From Closterium sp. NIES-65 (lineage: Eukaryota; Streptophyta; Zygnematophyceae; Desmidiales; Closteriaceae), in the NCBI GenBank assembly GCA_948144175.1, contig CANXME010002096.1, forward strand, positions 2,480,001 through 2,544,000: 64,000 nucleotides of DNA, written 5' to 3'. The translations under genes and the position numbers were made by a program. Under the pieces are notes generated by a model. It was not told where the DNA came from, did no database searches, and worked only from the letters and a program-made list of their open reading frames with translations. Positions 52,650-62,930 of the stretch are shown here, piece after piece; the first letter of the stretch is position 1, and every line of letters begins with the position of its first letter.

Positions 52650-54639
52650 CCAGGTCTGTGCACGTGTGTCTCTTCTGCAGCTCGGACTTCACGTGGGCGA
52701 GTCCAGCAGTGTCAGCTGTGGCAAAGACCAAGTCGTCGACGTACACGAGGATGTAGAACGGCGGCAGAGAGGTGTCGGTGCGTAGAAACAGTGACGGGTC
52801 AGCAGTAGAGAGAGCAAGCCCACGAGCCGCAAGTGTAGTCCTCTGTGTGTCGTGCCACTCGCGCGGTGCCTGGCGGAGACCGTAGACTGGCCGTCGGAGG
52901 CTCCACTTGGTGCCAGGAGGGAAAGTCCCAGTGAAGCCAGGTGGACGGCGCAACCAGATCTCCTCGTGCAGGCTACCCTGCAGGAAAGCAGTGCTGAAGT
53001 CAAGGGAGTGAAGCTCGAAGTTACGCTGCGCGCCTACGTGTAGCAGCACCTGAAGAGTGGTCATCTTCGGGGTGGGAGAGAAGGTCTGAAAGTAGTCAAC
53101 TCCCTGTCGCTGACTGAAGCCACGAGCCACGTATCGCCTCTTGAAGACAAGTGGAGAGCCCGGCGGCCGCTTCACCCTGAAGATCCACATGCCACTGACG
53201 ATGTTCGCCCCAGGAGGGGGAACCGCGTCAACGTAGGTGCCTGTGGACTTCCAGGAAGCCATCTCTTCATCCATAGCTGCCTGCCACTGAGAGGAGTAGG
53301 GACCCTCTACGGCCTCTGCGTAAGAGCGCGGAGTCGGGAGGTCCAGTGTATCCGGGTCTCCCTCAGGGGTAAGCAGTACGGACACGAGATGAGGTGAAGC
53401 AGTAGCCAGACACTGGAACTCCTCCTGCTTGTCCTCAAAGACGTCCGTGCCAAGAGCACACTCACCCCCGACGGACGGAGGACAGACAGATGCAGACTCA
53501 GCAACGAGACGAGCAGCGTAGTCTAGACGACAGCAGGCAGCAAAGTCGACAAGCTCAGCAACAAGAGCAGACGCAGCAATGGACTCAAAAGAGGGGTCAG
53601 TGACGATAGTAGCAAGGAGACGCGTGACAGTAGGACTGGCAGAACGAAGAGAGTCCGACTCCGGGTCGGCAAGGGCAGGAAGAGAGGACTCAGGAGGAGA
53701 AGGCAAAGGGGCACGCAGAGGAGCAGTGGACGGACGCAGAGACATCCGGTGCGTGCCAGGGACAAGAGGAGGACGCTGACGCGAACCGCGACCACTAGCG
53801 CGAGCAGCACGAACAGGCGACGTAGGACGAGACGCAGGCTCACGACGCTCAGCAAGACCTCCAGTAGGACCAGTGTAGGGAGAAGGAGCAGGTAGTGGGG
53901 AGGCCGGCGGTAACTGTAACTGTGACTGGACAAGCGGTGGACACTCTAAGGGAGGAGGAAGACCAAGAACCTGCTGAAGGAGCGGAACAAAGTACGGGCG
54001 AGGCCGCGCGGTGACTCTAGACACAGCAGGATCAGTACCAGCACCCCCAGCGGCAGCACCAGCGCCAACAGCACCTTTAGCTCCAGTACCTCTAGCAGCA
54101 CCAGCAGCACTCGCAGCAGGACTGCCGCCACAACGGACAGGTGTAGTCTCAGCGCCAACACGTACAGCAGCTCCGTCTCCTATCGCACTCGCAGGCCCAG
54201 TAGCTCTAGCACTCCCAGGACTAGCACCTCCGAGGCCGGCGGCACCAGCACCCTCAGCAGCCGAAGGAGCACCAGCTCGAGAAGTACGCCTCCAGCGCCG
54301 GGCAAACCACTCGCGCAGCTCCTGTGGAGAGAGTGGCTCCCGCCGAGACGAAGCACTCGGAGAACCCCCAGCTCGAGCACCGCCAGACGCCACACGAGCA
54401 GGTCCAGCGGCCGCGGGCTCCGCACCCCCAGGCTCAGCAGCTCCAGACTCAGCACCCCCAGGCTCAAGAGCTCCAGACTCAGCACCCCCAGGCTGAGCAG
54501 CTTCAAACTCAGCACCCCCAGGCTCAGCAGCTCCAGACGCAGCACCCTCAGGCTCAGCAGCTCCAGACGTAGCACTCCCAGGCTCAGCACCCCAAGGCGC
54601 AGCACCCCCAGGCTCGGCACCCCCAGGCTCAGCACCCAC
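52471..54639 (-). CDS. Element H repeat linker and reverse transcriptase
   Basis: 722 open codons. It begins in the repeat linker (GAEPGGAEPGGAAPWG and AEPGGAEFEAAQPGG), then SPQQELREWFARRW-like islands and a Gly/Ala stretch. Reverse transcriptase follows: VTDPSFESIAASALVAELVD, RSYAEAVEGPYSSQWQAAMD, GMWIFRVKRPPGSPLVF, RQGVDYFQTFSPTPKMTTLQ, DFSTAFLQGSLHEEIWLRR (first palm Asp), YGLRQAPREWHDT, LVYVDDLVFATADT (catalytic pair), LGLQITRDKARRTIT. The last 40 codons are out of frame after an insertion. No original start is present, because a stop separates it from the integrase frame. Confidence 0.88.
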   Translation of the reverse strand: MGAEPGGAEPGGAAPWGAEPGSATSGAAEPEGAASGAAEPGGAEFEAAQPGGAESGALEPGGAESGAAEPGGAEPAAAGPARVASGGARAGGSPSASSRREPLSPQELREWFARRWRRTSRAGAPSAAEGAGAAGLGGASPGSARATGPASAIGDGAAVRVGAETTPVRCGGSPAASAAGAARGTGAKGAVGAGAAAGGAGTDPAVSRVTARPRPYFVPLLQQVLGLPPPLECPPLVQSQLQLPPASPLPAPSPYTGPTGGLAERREPASRPTSPVRAARASGRGSRQRPPLVPGTHRMSLRPSTAPLRAPLPSPPESSLPALADPESDSLRSASPTVTRLLATIVTDPSFESIAASALVAELVDFAACCRLDYAARLVAESASVCPPSVGGECALGTDVFEDKQEEFQCLATASPHLVSVLLTPEGDPDTLDLPTPRSYAEAVEGPYSSQWQAAMDEEMASWKSTGTYVDAVPPPGANIVSGMWIFRVKRPPGSPLVFKRRYVARGFSQRQGVDYFQTFSPTPKMTTLQVLLHVGAQRNFELHSLDFSTAFLQGSLHEEIWLRRPPGFTGTFPPGTKWSLRRPVYGLRQAPREWHDTQRTTLAARGLALSTADPSLFLRTDTSLPPFYILVYVDDLVFATADTAGLAHVKSELQKRHTCTDLGELRSYLGLQITRDKARRTITPDSVTHGAARPSALRLHVLLASGHSSVYSPLALSSAFG

Positions 54640-55601
54640 TCAAGCAATACCCCCAGAGTCACCAGCAACCTCGACCGGCTCGACCGCGTCTACCTGGGAC
54701 ACACCTGAAGGGGCAGGACCCTGAGGGGGGAGGGGGTCTACCTGGGGGGGACCTGGCACAAGGAAGTGCGGCGGCGGGGGGAGGGAAGGAGTGCGGTAGG
54801 GGAAGAGACGGTAGTAGGGGACCGACTCGTCAAACGTGACGTCCTGGGAGGACAGAACACGACGAGAGGAGGGGTGGTAGAACTGCCACCCTGGTGCGTC
54901 AAGGGGGAGGCCAAGGAAGACATAGGGAGCAGCACGAGGGGACAGCTTTTCCGCAGACAAGTCGCGGACAAACGCCCGAGATCCTCAGACACGGAACGCA
55001 GACGCATCGCCGACCTTCCCCGTCCACAGCAAGGCTGGGGAGGTCTCCGGCCTGGAGACCCTGGGGTGAAGGTTGATCTGATGCGCCGCGTACTGAACCG
55101 CAAACGGCCACAAAAATGGGGGGCAGCTGCATGCATCATGGACGTACGAGCGACGTCCATGACCATGCCGATGCGGCGCTCAGCAATACCATTTTGCTGT
55201 GGAGAGTCCGGAAGCGTAAAGGTCTGGCGGATGCCTCGCGCATGACAGTAGGCTCGCAGAAGGCCATAGGAGAACTCTCCGCCTCGGTCAGAGTGCAGAC
55301 GCAGAACAGGAAAGTCTGAGACGAAGCTCCTCCTGAGCTGGAGACGAGCTGCGCGGATCCAGCCGATCAACACCGCAGTGACATCACCCTTGCTGCGCAA
55401 GGGGAAGACTGTGGTGTAACGCGAGTAGTCGTCAACCACCAGCAGGAAGTAGCGCTCATGACCCTGTCCACGGACGCGGGCCGGGCTCGACACGTCCATG
55501 TGAAGCGTCTGCAGCGGGGCCTCTGTCGGGGGAAACTGAGAGGAGTGAGGGGCAGCTCGGAGCCGCCCCTCGACACAGGGGACACAGGAAGGACCAGGCC
55601 C
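54640..55601 (-). pseudogene. Element H integrase
   Basis: The minus strand reads HMDVSSPARVRGQGHERYF, VVDDYSRYTTVFPLRSKGDV, LRLHSDRGGEFSYGLLRAY and GIAERRIGMVMDVARTSM, so the triad is complete. The frame shifts after AAPHF (near 55125). The end reappears at 54960-54640 as LSPRAAPYVFLGLPLDAPGW and SQDVTFDESVPYYRLFPYRT. A stop at 54640 leads into the linker frame. Confidence 0.86.
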
Positions 55602-56640
55602 CTAAGGAAGGGGAGGGAGGGACCGGGGAAGACCAGAGACAAGGACACGGGAAGCCATGCCTTGGAGACGAGGCAAGTAGGGATGACCAAGACGGTGGTG
55701 CCAGAGGAGAGTCTCGTGAGACAGGAGGCGACACGAGCAGGGGGCAGACTCAGGACCAGACCTGGACGCTGCAGCAAACACCTGACCTGACGCAGCTACC
55801 TGACCAGAAGCAGGGACAGGAGGGGACCCAGTGGTCAGGGTGTAGAGGCTCGACCCCGGCCGACGCAAAAACGTGGCCAGGTGTCGGCCCGTGCGTGCGT
55901 CCGAGCAGTGGGTCCCCCGCTGACTCGCAGGAGTAAACTGGTGAACCCCCGCATCCTGCAGGTCAGCACCACTCACCAAGTTCGTCGAGAACGAGGGGAG
56001 GTAAAGACCAGACAAGGTGCCAGAGGGGGCAGCCGGACACGGGAGGACAGTAGAGAAGTCAGAGAGGACAGGACCCCCAGAGGGGTCTGCCAGGGAGACT
56101 GCAACCGGCCGACCAAGCGGCGTGAGTGTGGTGCGGTCTCGAAAGAAGGAGCGAGAAGCCCTCGAGTCAAGTGTGAAGGTGAGGGAGGCCGAAGCCGACG
56201 CGGTACCTGAGAGCGCAGCCTCACCAGTACCTGAGGGCGCAGACGCGCTGGCACCTAGAGCAGCAGCCTCACTAGTACCTAGCGCAGTAGTACCAATGCC
56301 CGGGTTGGGCGGGAAACACCGGTAACAGTCACCCTCATCACTAATAGTCACAGCATACATGGCAGCAAGGATAGCATCAAAGTCAAGATCATAGATAGCG
56401 ACACCTACCCTAGACAGCTCTCCCCTGCGGGGGATCTCACTAGCCTCCGGGAACTGTTGACGCCAAGAGTCCGTCAGGCGGCCAAAGCAGCGCTGAGTGG
56501 GGTGGGCACCCCCACACTGCTCACCCGCCCGCGCCGCCCGAGCTGCCACAACAGCCCAAGCCGCCCGAGCCGCCCGAGCCGCCCGAGCCACCCGAGCCGC
56601 CCAAGCCGCTCGAGCCATTCGAGCCGCCCAAGCCCTAGGC
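55602..56640 (-). pseudogene. Element H Gag end, protease and zinc region
   Basis: The Arg/Ala-rich leader runs in frame directly into EQCGGAHPTQRCFGRL, the Gag C-terminus, so the N-terminal Gag domain is missing. Protease reads FTLDSRASRSFFRD (Asp-Ser-Arg instead of Asp-Ser-Gly). LLSHETLLWHHRLGHPYLPR gives the His pair of the zinc motif. The frame ends shortly before the Cys pair, which lies at about 55570. Confidence 0.86.
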
Positions 56641-56673
56641 ACAGTTCCCACGGGGGAACCTACTCTGATACCA

Positions 56674-56795
56674 TGAGAAGATGTGAACGAGAATGAGATG
56701 ACTATGGAATGAAAGTGATACAAATATGCAACCCTAGAAATGTGAACCTCATATGGGCTACCCCACTAAAGCCTAGACAACATTATAATGTGACA
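56674..56795 (-). repeat. 5' LTR of H
   Basis: 122 bp, TGTCACATTATAATG to TCTTCTCA on the minus strand, then TGGTATCAGAGTAGG. Clearly different from the 131-bp LTR of F. It abuts CACATGG of F. Confidence 0.85.
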
Positions 56796-57371
56796 CACAT
56801 GGCTGCAGCGAAGAGGGTGTTGCGCTACTTGTGCAGTACGTCGGGCATGGGGCTTGTGCTTGGAGGGCAGAGTCTAGTGGTCCTCACTGGGCACGCAGAC
56901 GCTTCTTGGGCCGACGACCTTGCTACGCACCGGTCGTCACAGGGTTACACCTTCAACCTTGTGTCTGGCTCTGTTTCGTGGCGGGCTACCCGCTCGTCTT
57001 CTGTTCTCGGCTCCAGTTGTGAGGCTGAGATCTACGCCGGGGCCATGGCTGCTCAGGAGCTTTGCTGGCTCACCTTCGTGCTGACTGACCTCGGAGAGCC
57101 GCCTCGTTCTCCTCCAGTGCTGTATGTAGACAACAAGGCCATGCTGGCCTTGTGTCGAGAGCAAAGACTTGAGCATAGAACGAAGCACATTGCTCTTCGC
57201 TACTTCCTTGCTCGTGAGCTGCAGCAGTGTGGTCAGCTGCGTCTTGCGTACGTGGCCTCTGAGGCCAACACTGCTGATATCTTCACCAAGGCACTTGCGC
57301 CTTGTGATCATCAGCGCTTCTGTACTCAGCTTGGTCTTGTGCCTGCCTTGCCTCACTTGCTCACCTCTTGA
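56796..57371 (+). CDS. Element F RNase H part, 5' truncated
   Basis: Open to the stop at 57369-57371. HMAAAKRVLRYLCSTSGMGL is followed by LTGHADASWADDLATHRSSQ (RNase H first acidic residue), WRATRSSSVLGSSCEAEIYA (Glu), YVDNKAMLALCREQRLEH (Asp), TKHIALRYFLARELQQ and ADIFTKALAPCDHQRF. No lesion in this part, but without the polymerase before it there is no functional product. The reading frame was opened by the H joint, and no natural start exists. Confidence 0.86.
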   Translation, partial: HMAAAKRVLRYLCSTSGMGLVLGGQSLVVLTGHADASWADDLATHRSSQGYTFNLVSGSVSWRATRSSSVLGSSCEAEIYAGAMAAQELCWLTFVLTDLGEPPRSPPVLYVDNKAMLALCREQRLEHRTKHIALRYFLARELQQCGQLRLAYVASEANTADIFTKALAPCDHQRFCTQLGLVPALPHLLTS

Positions 57372-57597
57372 CCTTACTTGTACTGTTACATATATATATA
57401 CACCTGCTCTTGCTTGTCTAGCCTTATATATATATATATATATATATATGTACTCCTGCATGTGAACTGGCCTTGTGGCCTTGACCTTGTGCTCGGAATG
57501 TGTGGTGACTTTGTGATCCACCCTGAGCTTGCTTTGCTTTTCTTTGCTTAACTGGTGTTATGACCCCTTGCACTCCCCCACTTTGCCTGTGGGGGTG
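57372..57597 (+). other. 3' untranslated part of F with TA microsatellite and polypurine hairpin
   Basis: A TA dinucleotide run at about 57425-57449. The hairpin arms CCCCCA (57575-57580) and TGGGGG (57590-57595) lie next to the 3' LTR. Confidence 0.75.
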
Positions 57598-57728
57598 TGT
57601 CAAAAAATTATAGCTTATGCTTTTGTGTAGGCTGTAGTGGGGTAGCCCATATAGGGTACAACCCAATTAGGGTTAGTACTTGTACCCAACTCTTTCATAG
57701 TGCATTCATTCTCGTTTCAACTTTCTCA
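57598..57728 (+). repeat. 3' LTR of F
   Basis: 131 bp, TGTCAAAAAATTATAG to CTTTCTCA, followed by TSD copy CTGGC. Confidence 0.92.
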
Positions 57729-57733
57729 CTGGC

Positions 57734-58546
57734 CCTAGTCCATGCATCACGCCGTCCTTCTCCATAACCTGCTCAGCACCACCGCCAACACCGACAACAT
57801 CTCCCCACACCTCAAATTCACCGGCAAATGAGGTGACATCTCCATGCTCCGCGTCTGGGGATGCATGGTGCAATATCGGCCCGCAGCGGCGACCACGGGG
57901 AAGTTCGAACGTCGTGAGCGCTGGGGCGTGCATCTTAGCATCAGCTTTGAGAATCCCGTCTGGACAATTCTCGACCACGTTACATCACAGATCGTCACGG
58001 CGCGCGATGTCATCTTCTCCGAAGATCTCTCCATTTGCACGTTCCAGTGCGACCGTTACGCTGACCGCACCCGGGGCAAGAACAACATCGCGAAATACGA
58101 GCGCCCGCCATGCAGCTTCGCCACGCAGCTTCGCCACACTTGAAGATGAAGTCGCAACAGCCCTTGCAAAACAGGATCCCACGGATCCCCATCCTGGTCT
58201 TCGCCCATGGAGCGATGAAGACGAGGACGAGGACAGCGCTCCCCTCGAGTCCTCGCGCGACTTACTCCTCAGCCCCACCCCTTCCAGCAAACACAACTCT
58301 GACGACGACGTGGTGGAGGTCACCAGCGATCAGCGACACATCCCCGGTCTCTCAGGCCTCCACATCCTTGGCCTCCACACAGCTATGTCTCGTCCACAAA
58401 AAGTGGTCGAACCGAAAACCCCGCGCCAAGCTCTTACTGGCCCCCACGCCAAGGAATGGCGTGGTGCAATGGATGTCGAAGTCGCCGCGCTCGAAGCTCG
58501 CGACACACGGATTCTCGTCGACTACGCAAATGGGTTTTCCGCGTGA
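57734..58546 (+). pseudogene. Element D integrase end and reverse transcriptase start
   Basis: SMHHAVLLHNLLSTTANTDN continues the integrase cut by F. A stop comes before GDISMLRVWGCMVQYRPAAA. After TARDVIFSEDLSI the frame changes near 58130 to SFATLEDEVATALAKQDP. PRQALTGPHAKEWRGAMDVE and VAALEARDTRILVDYANGF enter reverse transcriptase. B has the same order at 21576-20760. Confidence 0.85.
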
Positions 58547-59327
58547 AAACCGCTGTCGACGGCACCATTGAGCGCTTCAAAGCCCACTGGGTTGTACTCG
58601 ACTTCGATCAGTGTCACGGCATTGACTTCAATCAAACCTTCGCTCCCGTCAGCCGTCACATATCCATCCGCATCATCCTCGCCATCGCAGCCGCAAAACA
58701 TCTTCCCCTCCGCCAGATCGACGTCAAGAATGCCTTTCTTTACGCACCTATGGATGCGTTCATCTTCGTCAAACAGCCTCACACCTATGGCGACGGTGGT
58801 GACCGCGTGTGTTAGCTCCAAAAATCACTCTACGGCATCAAGCAAGCACCACGTCTGTGGCAGTAGCACCTCCATCCTCATCGCCATTGGCTTCGTTCAG
58901 CTGCCACACGATCCTGGCATGTATCGCCTCCACTGCCGCGGAGACTACATCCTCCTCACCGCATTACGTGGATGACCTCCTCTACACAGGAACCCGCAAC
59001 AACCTCCTCGCCCAGTTCGAGAAAAAACTCAGCAACCGCGTCGACATCACCAGCACCGACAAGGTGACCCAGTTCCTGAGTCTCAACATCTCCTATGCAG
59101 CTGACGCTATTCACCTCTCCGCCTCCAAGTACGCTGAAACTTTCTCCGCCAAATTCAACATCAAGCCTGCCAACCTCTCCACACCTTACCTCACCTCGGC
59201 CACCCCGCCCATCATCAACACAACCCCACTCAACCCCTCCGGTCATCAGCTGTATCAGCAGCAACTCGGCTGCCTCCTCTTTGCTGCCGTGACATGCAGG
59301 CCTGACTTGTCCTACATCTCGAGCTAG
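58547..59327 (+). pseudogene. Element D reverse transcriptase palm, broken
   Basis: WVFRVKTAVDGTIERFKAHW, IDFNQTFAPVSRHISIRIIL, QIDVKNAFLYAPMDAFIFVK (first palm Asp), then a TAG at 58813-58815 in place of the codon before LQKSLYGIKQAPRLW. After a second frame change the catalytic YVDDLLYTGTRNN appears (about 58967), then LSLNISYAADAIHLSASKYA and QQQLGCLLFAAVTCRPDLSY, and a stop at 59325-59327. Confidence 0.86.
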
Positions 59328-59971
59328 CTCGCTCATATGCCAAGCGGCCTGAAGGGGAGCACATGCTGGATCTGCAGCGCGCCTTGCAGTACTTCATCTT
59401 CACACCGCTCATGGGCCTCACTTACTCTACACTCACGACTCACTCCTTTAGCCTCGCTGGCTACGTGGACGCAGATCATGCCGCCGACCCTGCAAATCGA
59501 CGGTCCCGAACCGGCTTTCTCTTCCGCCTCGAGCCCACTAGCCCAATTTCATGGAATTCCCAGCAGCAAGAAATTGTGGCGCTCTCCTCTGCTGAAGCCG
59601 AATTCATCGCTGCCACATCAGCAGTTTGCGAAGGCCTTTACCTTCATAAGCTACTCCAGGAGGCAAAAAATGCGACGTACGCAAGCTTCAAACTTCAATG
59701 CGACAACCAAAGCGCGATCAAAATCGCGAACAAGCCTGGCTTCATCAACCCCACTAAGCTAATCGCACTCCGCTACTTCTTTGTCAAAGACGAAGTTGAC
59801 AAAGGCAAATTCATCCTGACTTACTGCCCCAATGGTGACATGGCAGCTGACTCCCTCGGCAAGAAACTGCCACGTCAGCAGTATCATCACTGTGGAAACA
59901 TCTGCGGCATAACCAAGTGCGTCAAGACTTCGCTCCTCAGGAACGAAGGGGAGTGTTACGATAAGGAATAG
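59328..59971 (+). pseudogene. Element D RNase H part
   Basis: LDLQRALQYFIFTPLMGLTY, YVDADHAADPANRRSRTGFL, QEIVALSSAEAEFIAATSAV, CDNQSAIKIANKPGF, LIALRYFFVKDEVDKGK and MAADSLGKKLPRQQYHH. The frame is open to 59971 and runs just into the 3' LTR. It is shifted relative to the palm frame. The family signature ADFLTKKL reads ADSLGKKL. Confidence 0.86.
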
Positions 59972-60130
59972 CTGAATAAACATTCCTGAGCAACGAACCC
60001 TTAACGCGAATATGACTGCAGCGAGGACGAAAGACCAAGCGACAAGACTGTTATTGAAGACAGTTACAAGCAGGAAGAATTCAAACTGCAAAGCGCGGGA
60101 AATCTTCAAACGGTTACCAGACCGCGTACG
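59954..60130 (+). repeat. 3' LTR of D, truncated
   Basis: The first 177 bp of the LTR (TGTTACGATAAGG onward) end at GACCGCGTACG, where S2 starts. The remaining 260 bp are not found on the other side. Confidence 0.85.
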
Positions 60131-60434
60131 TGCCAGAATCCCAACCACTAGACCATTGGGATAAAATGCTCTCTTAAGTAGCGGGTCAATGCGCCCATAA
60201 ACCCCCATGACAACGAGCAAGTAACCTTTCCCTAGGATCAATCGGGGATCACCAGTGGACCTCTGACACCACCCCGCACTGGGATGCCCGAAGTGCACAC
60301 ACATTGGGATTCGAACCGGAAACCTTCACTCTGATACCATGTCAGAATCCCAGCCACTATACCATTAGGATAAAATGGCTTGTTACGTAGCAAGTCAGTG
60401 CGCCTATAACCCCCCAGGACAACGAGCCTGTACC
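60131..60434 (-). mobile_element. S2: second very small LTR element
   Basis: On the minus strand a shortened 5' LTR (60434-60340) ends TTCTGACA and is followed by TGGTATCAGAGTG (primer site), a 71-bp interior ending in the purine run GCGGGGTGG, and a complete 138-bp 3' LTR (60268-60131). The B-box GGTTCGAATCC is at 60307-60317. The complete LTR has exactly the length of that in S1. Confidence 0.72.
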
Positions 60435-60670
60435 GTATCACCCCGGATAGTAGCGCATTTGCGCTTATAATAAAATAAAATAAACAAATTAGGGAGGGGG
60501 TGCTTGTAATTGAGTCTAGGGCATGAGCGTATGCTCTTATATAATGACAATCAGCAAAAAACATATTTTTAGAGCACCAAATTGTACATTTACTTCTTGC
60601 CATTTCAACCGAGCCGAAAAAAAATTCGAGTCACCAAGCAGAATCACGCGGAACAAAGACATGTTCTGCC

Positions 60671-61343
60671 TGTCAGAAAGTAGGAAACGAGAATGACTAG
60701 AATGACAGCAGTACATGGTTTGTATGGCAAAACCTAATTAGGTTGTACCCCATAAGGAGTGCCCCACTACAGCCTAGAGAATATAAATGCACAGTTCTGA
60801 CACACCCCCATAGGCAAAGTGGGGGACAAGCACGAGAATGAAACAAGGTCAAGCTCAGGGTGGATCCCAACGTCACCACGCAATCTGAGCACAAGAAAAT
60901 GGCCACAAGGCCAGTACACATGCAGAGGTATATATAAAGGAGAACAAGTAGAACAGTGATCACAACCTAGAAAGTGTAAACAAGAAGGAATACGTATATA
61001 GATCACAGTACAAGCAAAGTCAAGAGGTGAGCAAGTGAGGCCAAGTAGGCCCAAGGCCTAGAACAGTACAGAAGCGCGGATGATCACAAGGTGAAGTGTC
61101 TTGGTGAAGATATCAGCAGTGTTGGCCTGAGAGGCCACGTAAACAAGGCGAAGCTGACCACGCTGCTGCAACTCTCGAGCAAGGAAGTAGCGCGGAGCGA
61201 TGTGCTTTGTGTGCTCCAGTCTGTGCTCCTGACTCAAGGCAATCATGGCCTTGTTGTCGATGTACAGAACTGGAGGAGAACGAGGCGCCTCTCCTAAGTC
61301 GGTCAGCAGGTAAGTGAGCCAGCGTAACTCCTGTGCACCCATG
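60671..61343 (-). mobile_element. M: group 1 LTR element, 3' end only
   Basis: 3' LTR at 60671-60802, polypurine hairpin at 60803-60826, untranslated region and the end of RNase H. N interrupts it after 61343, and the rest lies outside the window. The left TSD would be CTGCC (60666-60670). Confidence 0.83.
61058..61342 (-). pseudogene. Element M RNase H fragment
   Basis: The minus strand reads GAQELRWLTYLLTDLGEAPR, YIDNKAMIALSQEHRLEH, TKHIAPRYFLARELQQRGQL and ANTADIFTKTL, then a frame change replaces the usual GDHQRF ending. N cuts the upstream part. Confidence 0.86.
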
Positions 61344-62073
61344 TGTGAGGATAGTAAGCATAGTTAGGAGCCATTGCTAGGTAAGCACTAGCTAGGCAAG
61401 AGACGTTTAAGGAAAAGAGGTGATTTCACAAGCAGCAATGAGGATACATATAGCAAACCCTAGATGGGTTGTACTCGCTATAGAGCACCCCACACAGGCT
61501 AGAGAATAACATTCTGACACACCCCCATAGCCAAAGTGGGGTGTAATCAGTACAATGAGCAAGCAAGTATAGAGCAGGAGTTCACAAAGGTAAGCAAAGC
61601 TAGATTTAATCACGGAGGGCAAGTGAGGAGGAGGAGAGACTGTGGAGGGAGAGAAGATGGGACGCAACGACTGAAGCTGCAGAGGCACGGGCACAGGAGC
61701 GGCTGACTCTGTGGCTACCAAAGCAAGGGCGACGGACTACAAGAGTGACTGGCTCCGCAGCTATAGACGAGCGGCAGGAGCAACGGACCCACTGGCGACT
61801 GGTGCAACAGGCTCACTGGCTACCGAAGCAAGGGCGACGGACTACGGGCGGTGCAGGCTACAAGACAGCTACCTTCACACAACCTCCCCCAGCTGCCCCA
61901 CGCCCCTCTCACACACTCCCTGCTCAAACCCTAGCTCCACTCCCACAGCACACCCCTTAAACCCTAAACCCCAGGCACCCACACATCCACCCCCCTCAGC
62001 GAAAGCTGCAGCAGTGGGAGACAAAGGAGGAGGAGGAGGAGGAGGGGACGGCGCCCACAACCGACACCCCCAC
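61344..62073 (-). mobile_element. N: non-autonomous LTR element, group 2, 3' half
   Basis: 3' LTR at 61344-61519 (about 176 bp, close in length to the 177 bp of C). Then the hairpin (61520-61543) and an interior matching K from its 3' side (TAATCAG, purine-rich stretch, CTGCAGCAGTGGGAGACAAA). O is inserted at 62074. The other half of N lies outside. No gene is present. Confidence 0.82.
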
Positions 62074-62259
62074 TGTCAAACATTATATATGTTATGCTTG
62101 TGTAGGCTACAGTGGGTTAGCCTATAGGGGGTACACAATTCTAGGGTTTCCTACTTGTACTCATTTCACTGCTAGTTCATTCATTCCTGTTCGCTTATTC
62201 TCACATGGTATAAAGCGGGTCCTTCTAAGGACCGTTTTTTTTTTTTTTTTGGGCCCACC

Positions 62260-62930
62260 GAAGCGCGCCCCGAGGCGCGATTTTTTTTAGCGACCCCTCG
62301 GGTCGCCTTTTCCCCTGCGGCTCAGCCGCCTCTACTGACGCGGCCCCGCCGCCCTCCCTTACGCGGCCCCGTCGCCGGCTCTCACGCGGCCCCGCCGCCG
62401 ACTCTGTCGCGGCCCCGCCCCGGCCTTTACGCGGCCCCGCTGCCTGCTCTCACGCGGCCCCGCCCCGGCCTTCACGCGGCCCCGCCGACGGCTCTGTCGC
62501 GGCCCCGCCCAGGCTCTTACGCGGCCCCGCCGCCTACTCTCGCGCGGCCCCGCCCCAGCTTTCACGCGGCCCCGCCGACGGCTCTCTTGCGGCCCCGCCC
62601 CGGCTCTCACGTGGCCCAGCCGTCGGCCCTCTCCAGGCCCCGCCGCCGGCTCTCTTACAGCCCCATCGCCGGCCCTGACGCGGCCCCTTCCCCGGCTCTC
62701 AAGCGGCCCCGCAGCCGGCTCTTTTGCGGCCCCGCCGCCGGCTCTGAAGCGGCCCCGCCCCGGCTCTCACGCGGCCCCGCCGGCGGCCCTCACGCGGCCC
62801 CTACCCGGCTCTCTTACGGCCCCGCCGCCGGCTCTGAAGCGGCCCCGCCCCGGCTCTCACGCGGCCCCGCCGCCGGCCCTCACGCGTCCCCGCCCCGGCT
62901 CTCTCACGCGGCCCTGCCGCCACACCTGCA
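62260..62930. repeat. Minisatellite leader of O
   Basis: About 25 imperfect units of 23-25 bp (ACGCGGCCCCGCCGCCGGCT type). A GAGCCGCC run follows at 62950-63120, as in F. Confidence 0.87.

Larger units (their letters stand above)
52338..56795 (-). mobile_element. H: inverted group 1 copia segment inside F
   Basis: On the minus strand it has a 5' LTR (56674-56795), primer site TGGTATCAGAGTAGG (56659-56673), an Arg/Ala-rich leader, the Gag end, protease, integrase, linker and reverse transcriptase up to RYVAPGRHRP. It has no RNase H and no 3' LTR. The plus-strand sequence directly to its right (56796 on) starts at HMAAAKRVLRYL, the next residues of the same protein in element A (GRHRPEHMVAAKRVL). 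The inversion joint and the truncation therefore fall at the same codon. Confidence 0.82.
45815..57728 (+). mobile_element. F: Ty1/copia LTR retrotransposon, group 1, rearranged
   Basis: The 3' LTR (57598-57728) is 131 bp. The 5' LTR is also exactly 131 bp once insertion G and one TSD copy are removed (45815-45844 plus 49135-49235), with three differences. F is flanked by CTGGC (45810-45814 and 57729-57733). The primer-site variant TGGTATCGAGC is at 49236-49246. It has a Gag with the N-terminal domain. The protease is deleted, and everything from the integrase end to the reverse transcriptase palm is replaced by the inverted segment H. Confidence 0.9.
43577..60130 (+). mobile_element. D: Ty1/copia LTR retrotransposon, group 3, host of F
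   Basis: 5' LTR 43577-44020 and a truncated 3' LTR 59954-60130 share TACGATA(A/T)GGAATA and the following 170 bases. The primer-site variant TGGTATGAGAGCC is at 44021-44033. Gag, a damaged protease, integrase pieces, reverse transcriptase and RNase H follow the order of B. F is inserted in the integrase (CTGGC at 45810-45814 and 57729-57733). A large internal deletion joins protease to late integrase at about 45660. The 3' LTR ends at S2, so the right TSD is lost. Confidence 0.88.

Noticed and set aside
60131..60434. S2 as part of the 3' LTR of D
   Set aside because: Its repeats match S1, not the remaining 260 bp of the D LTR, so it replaces that part.
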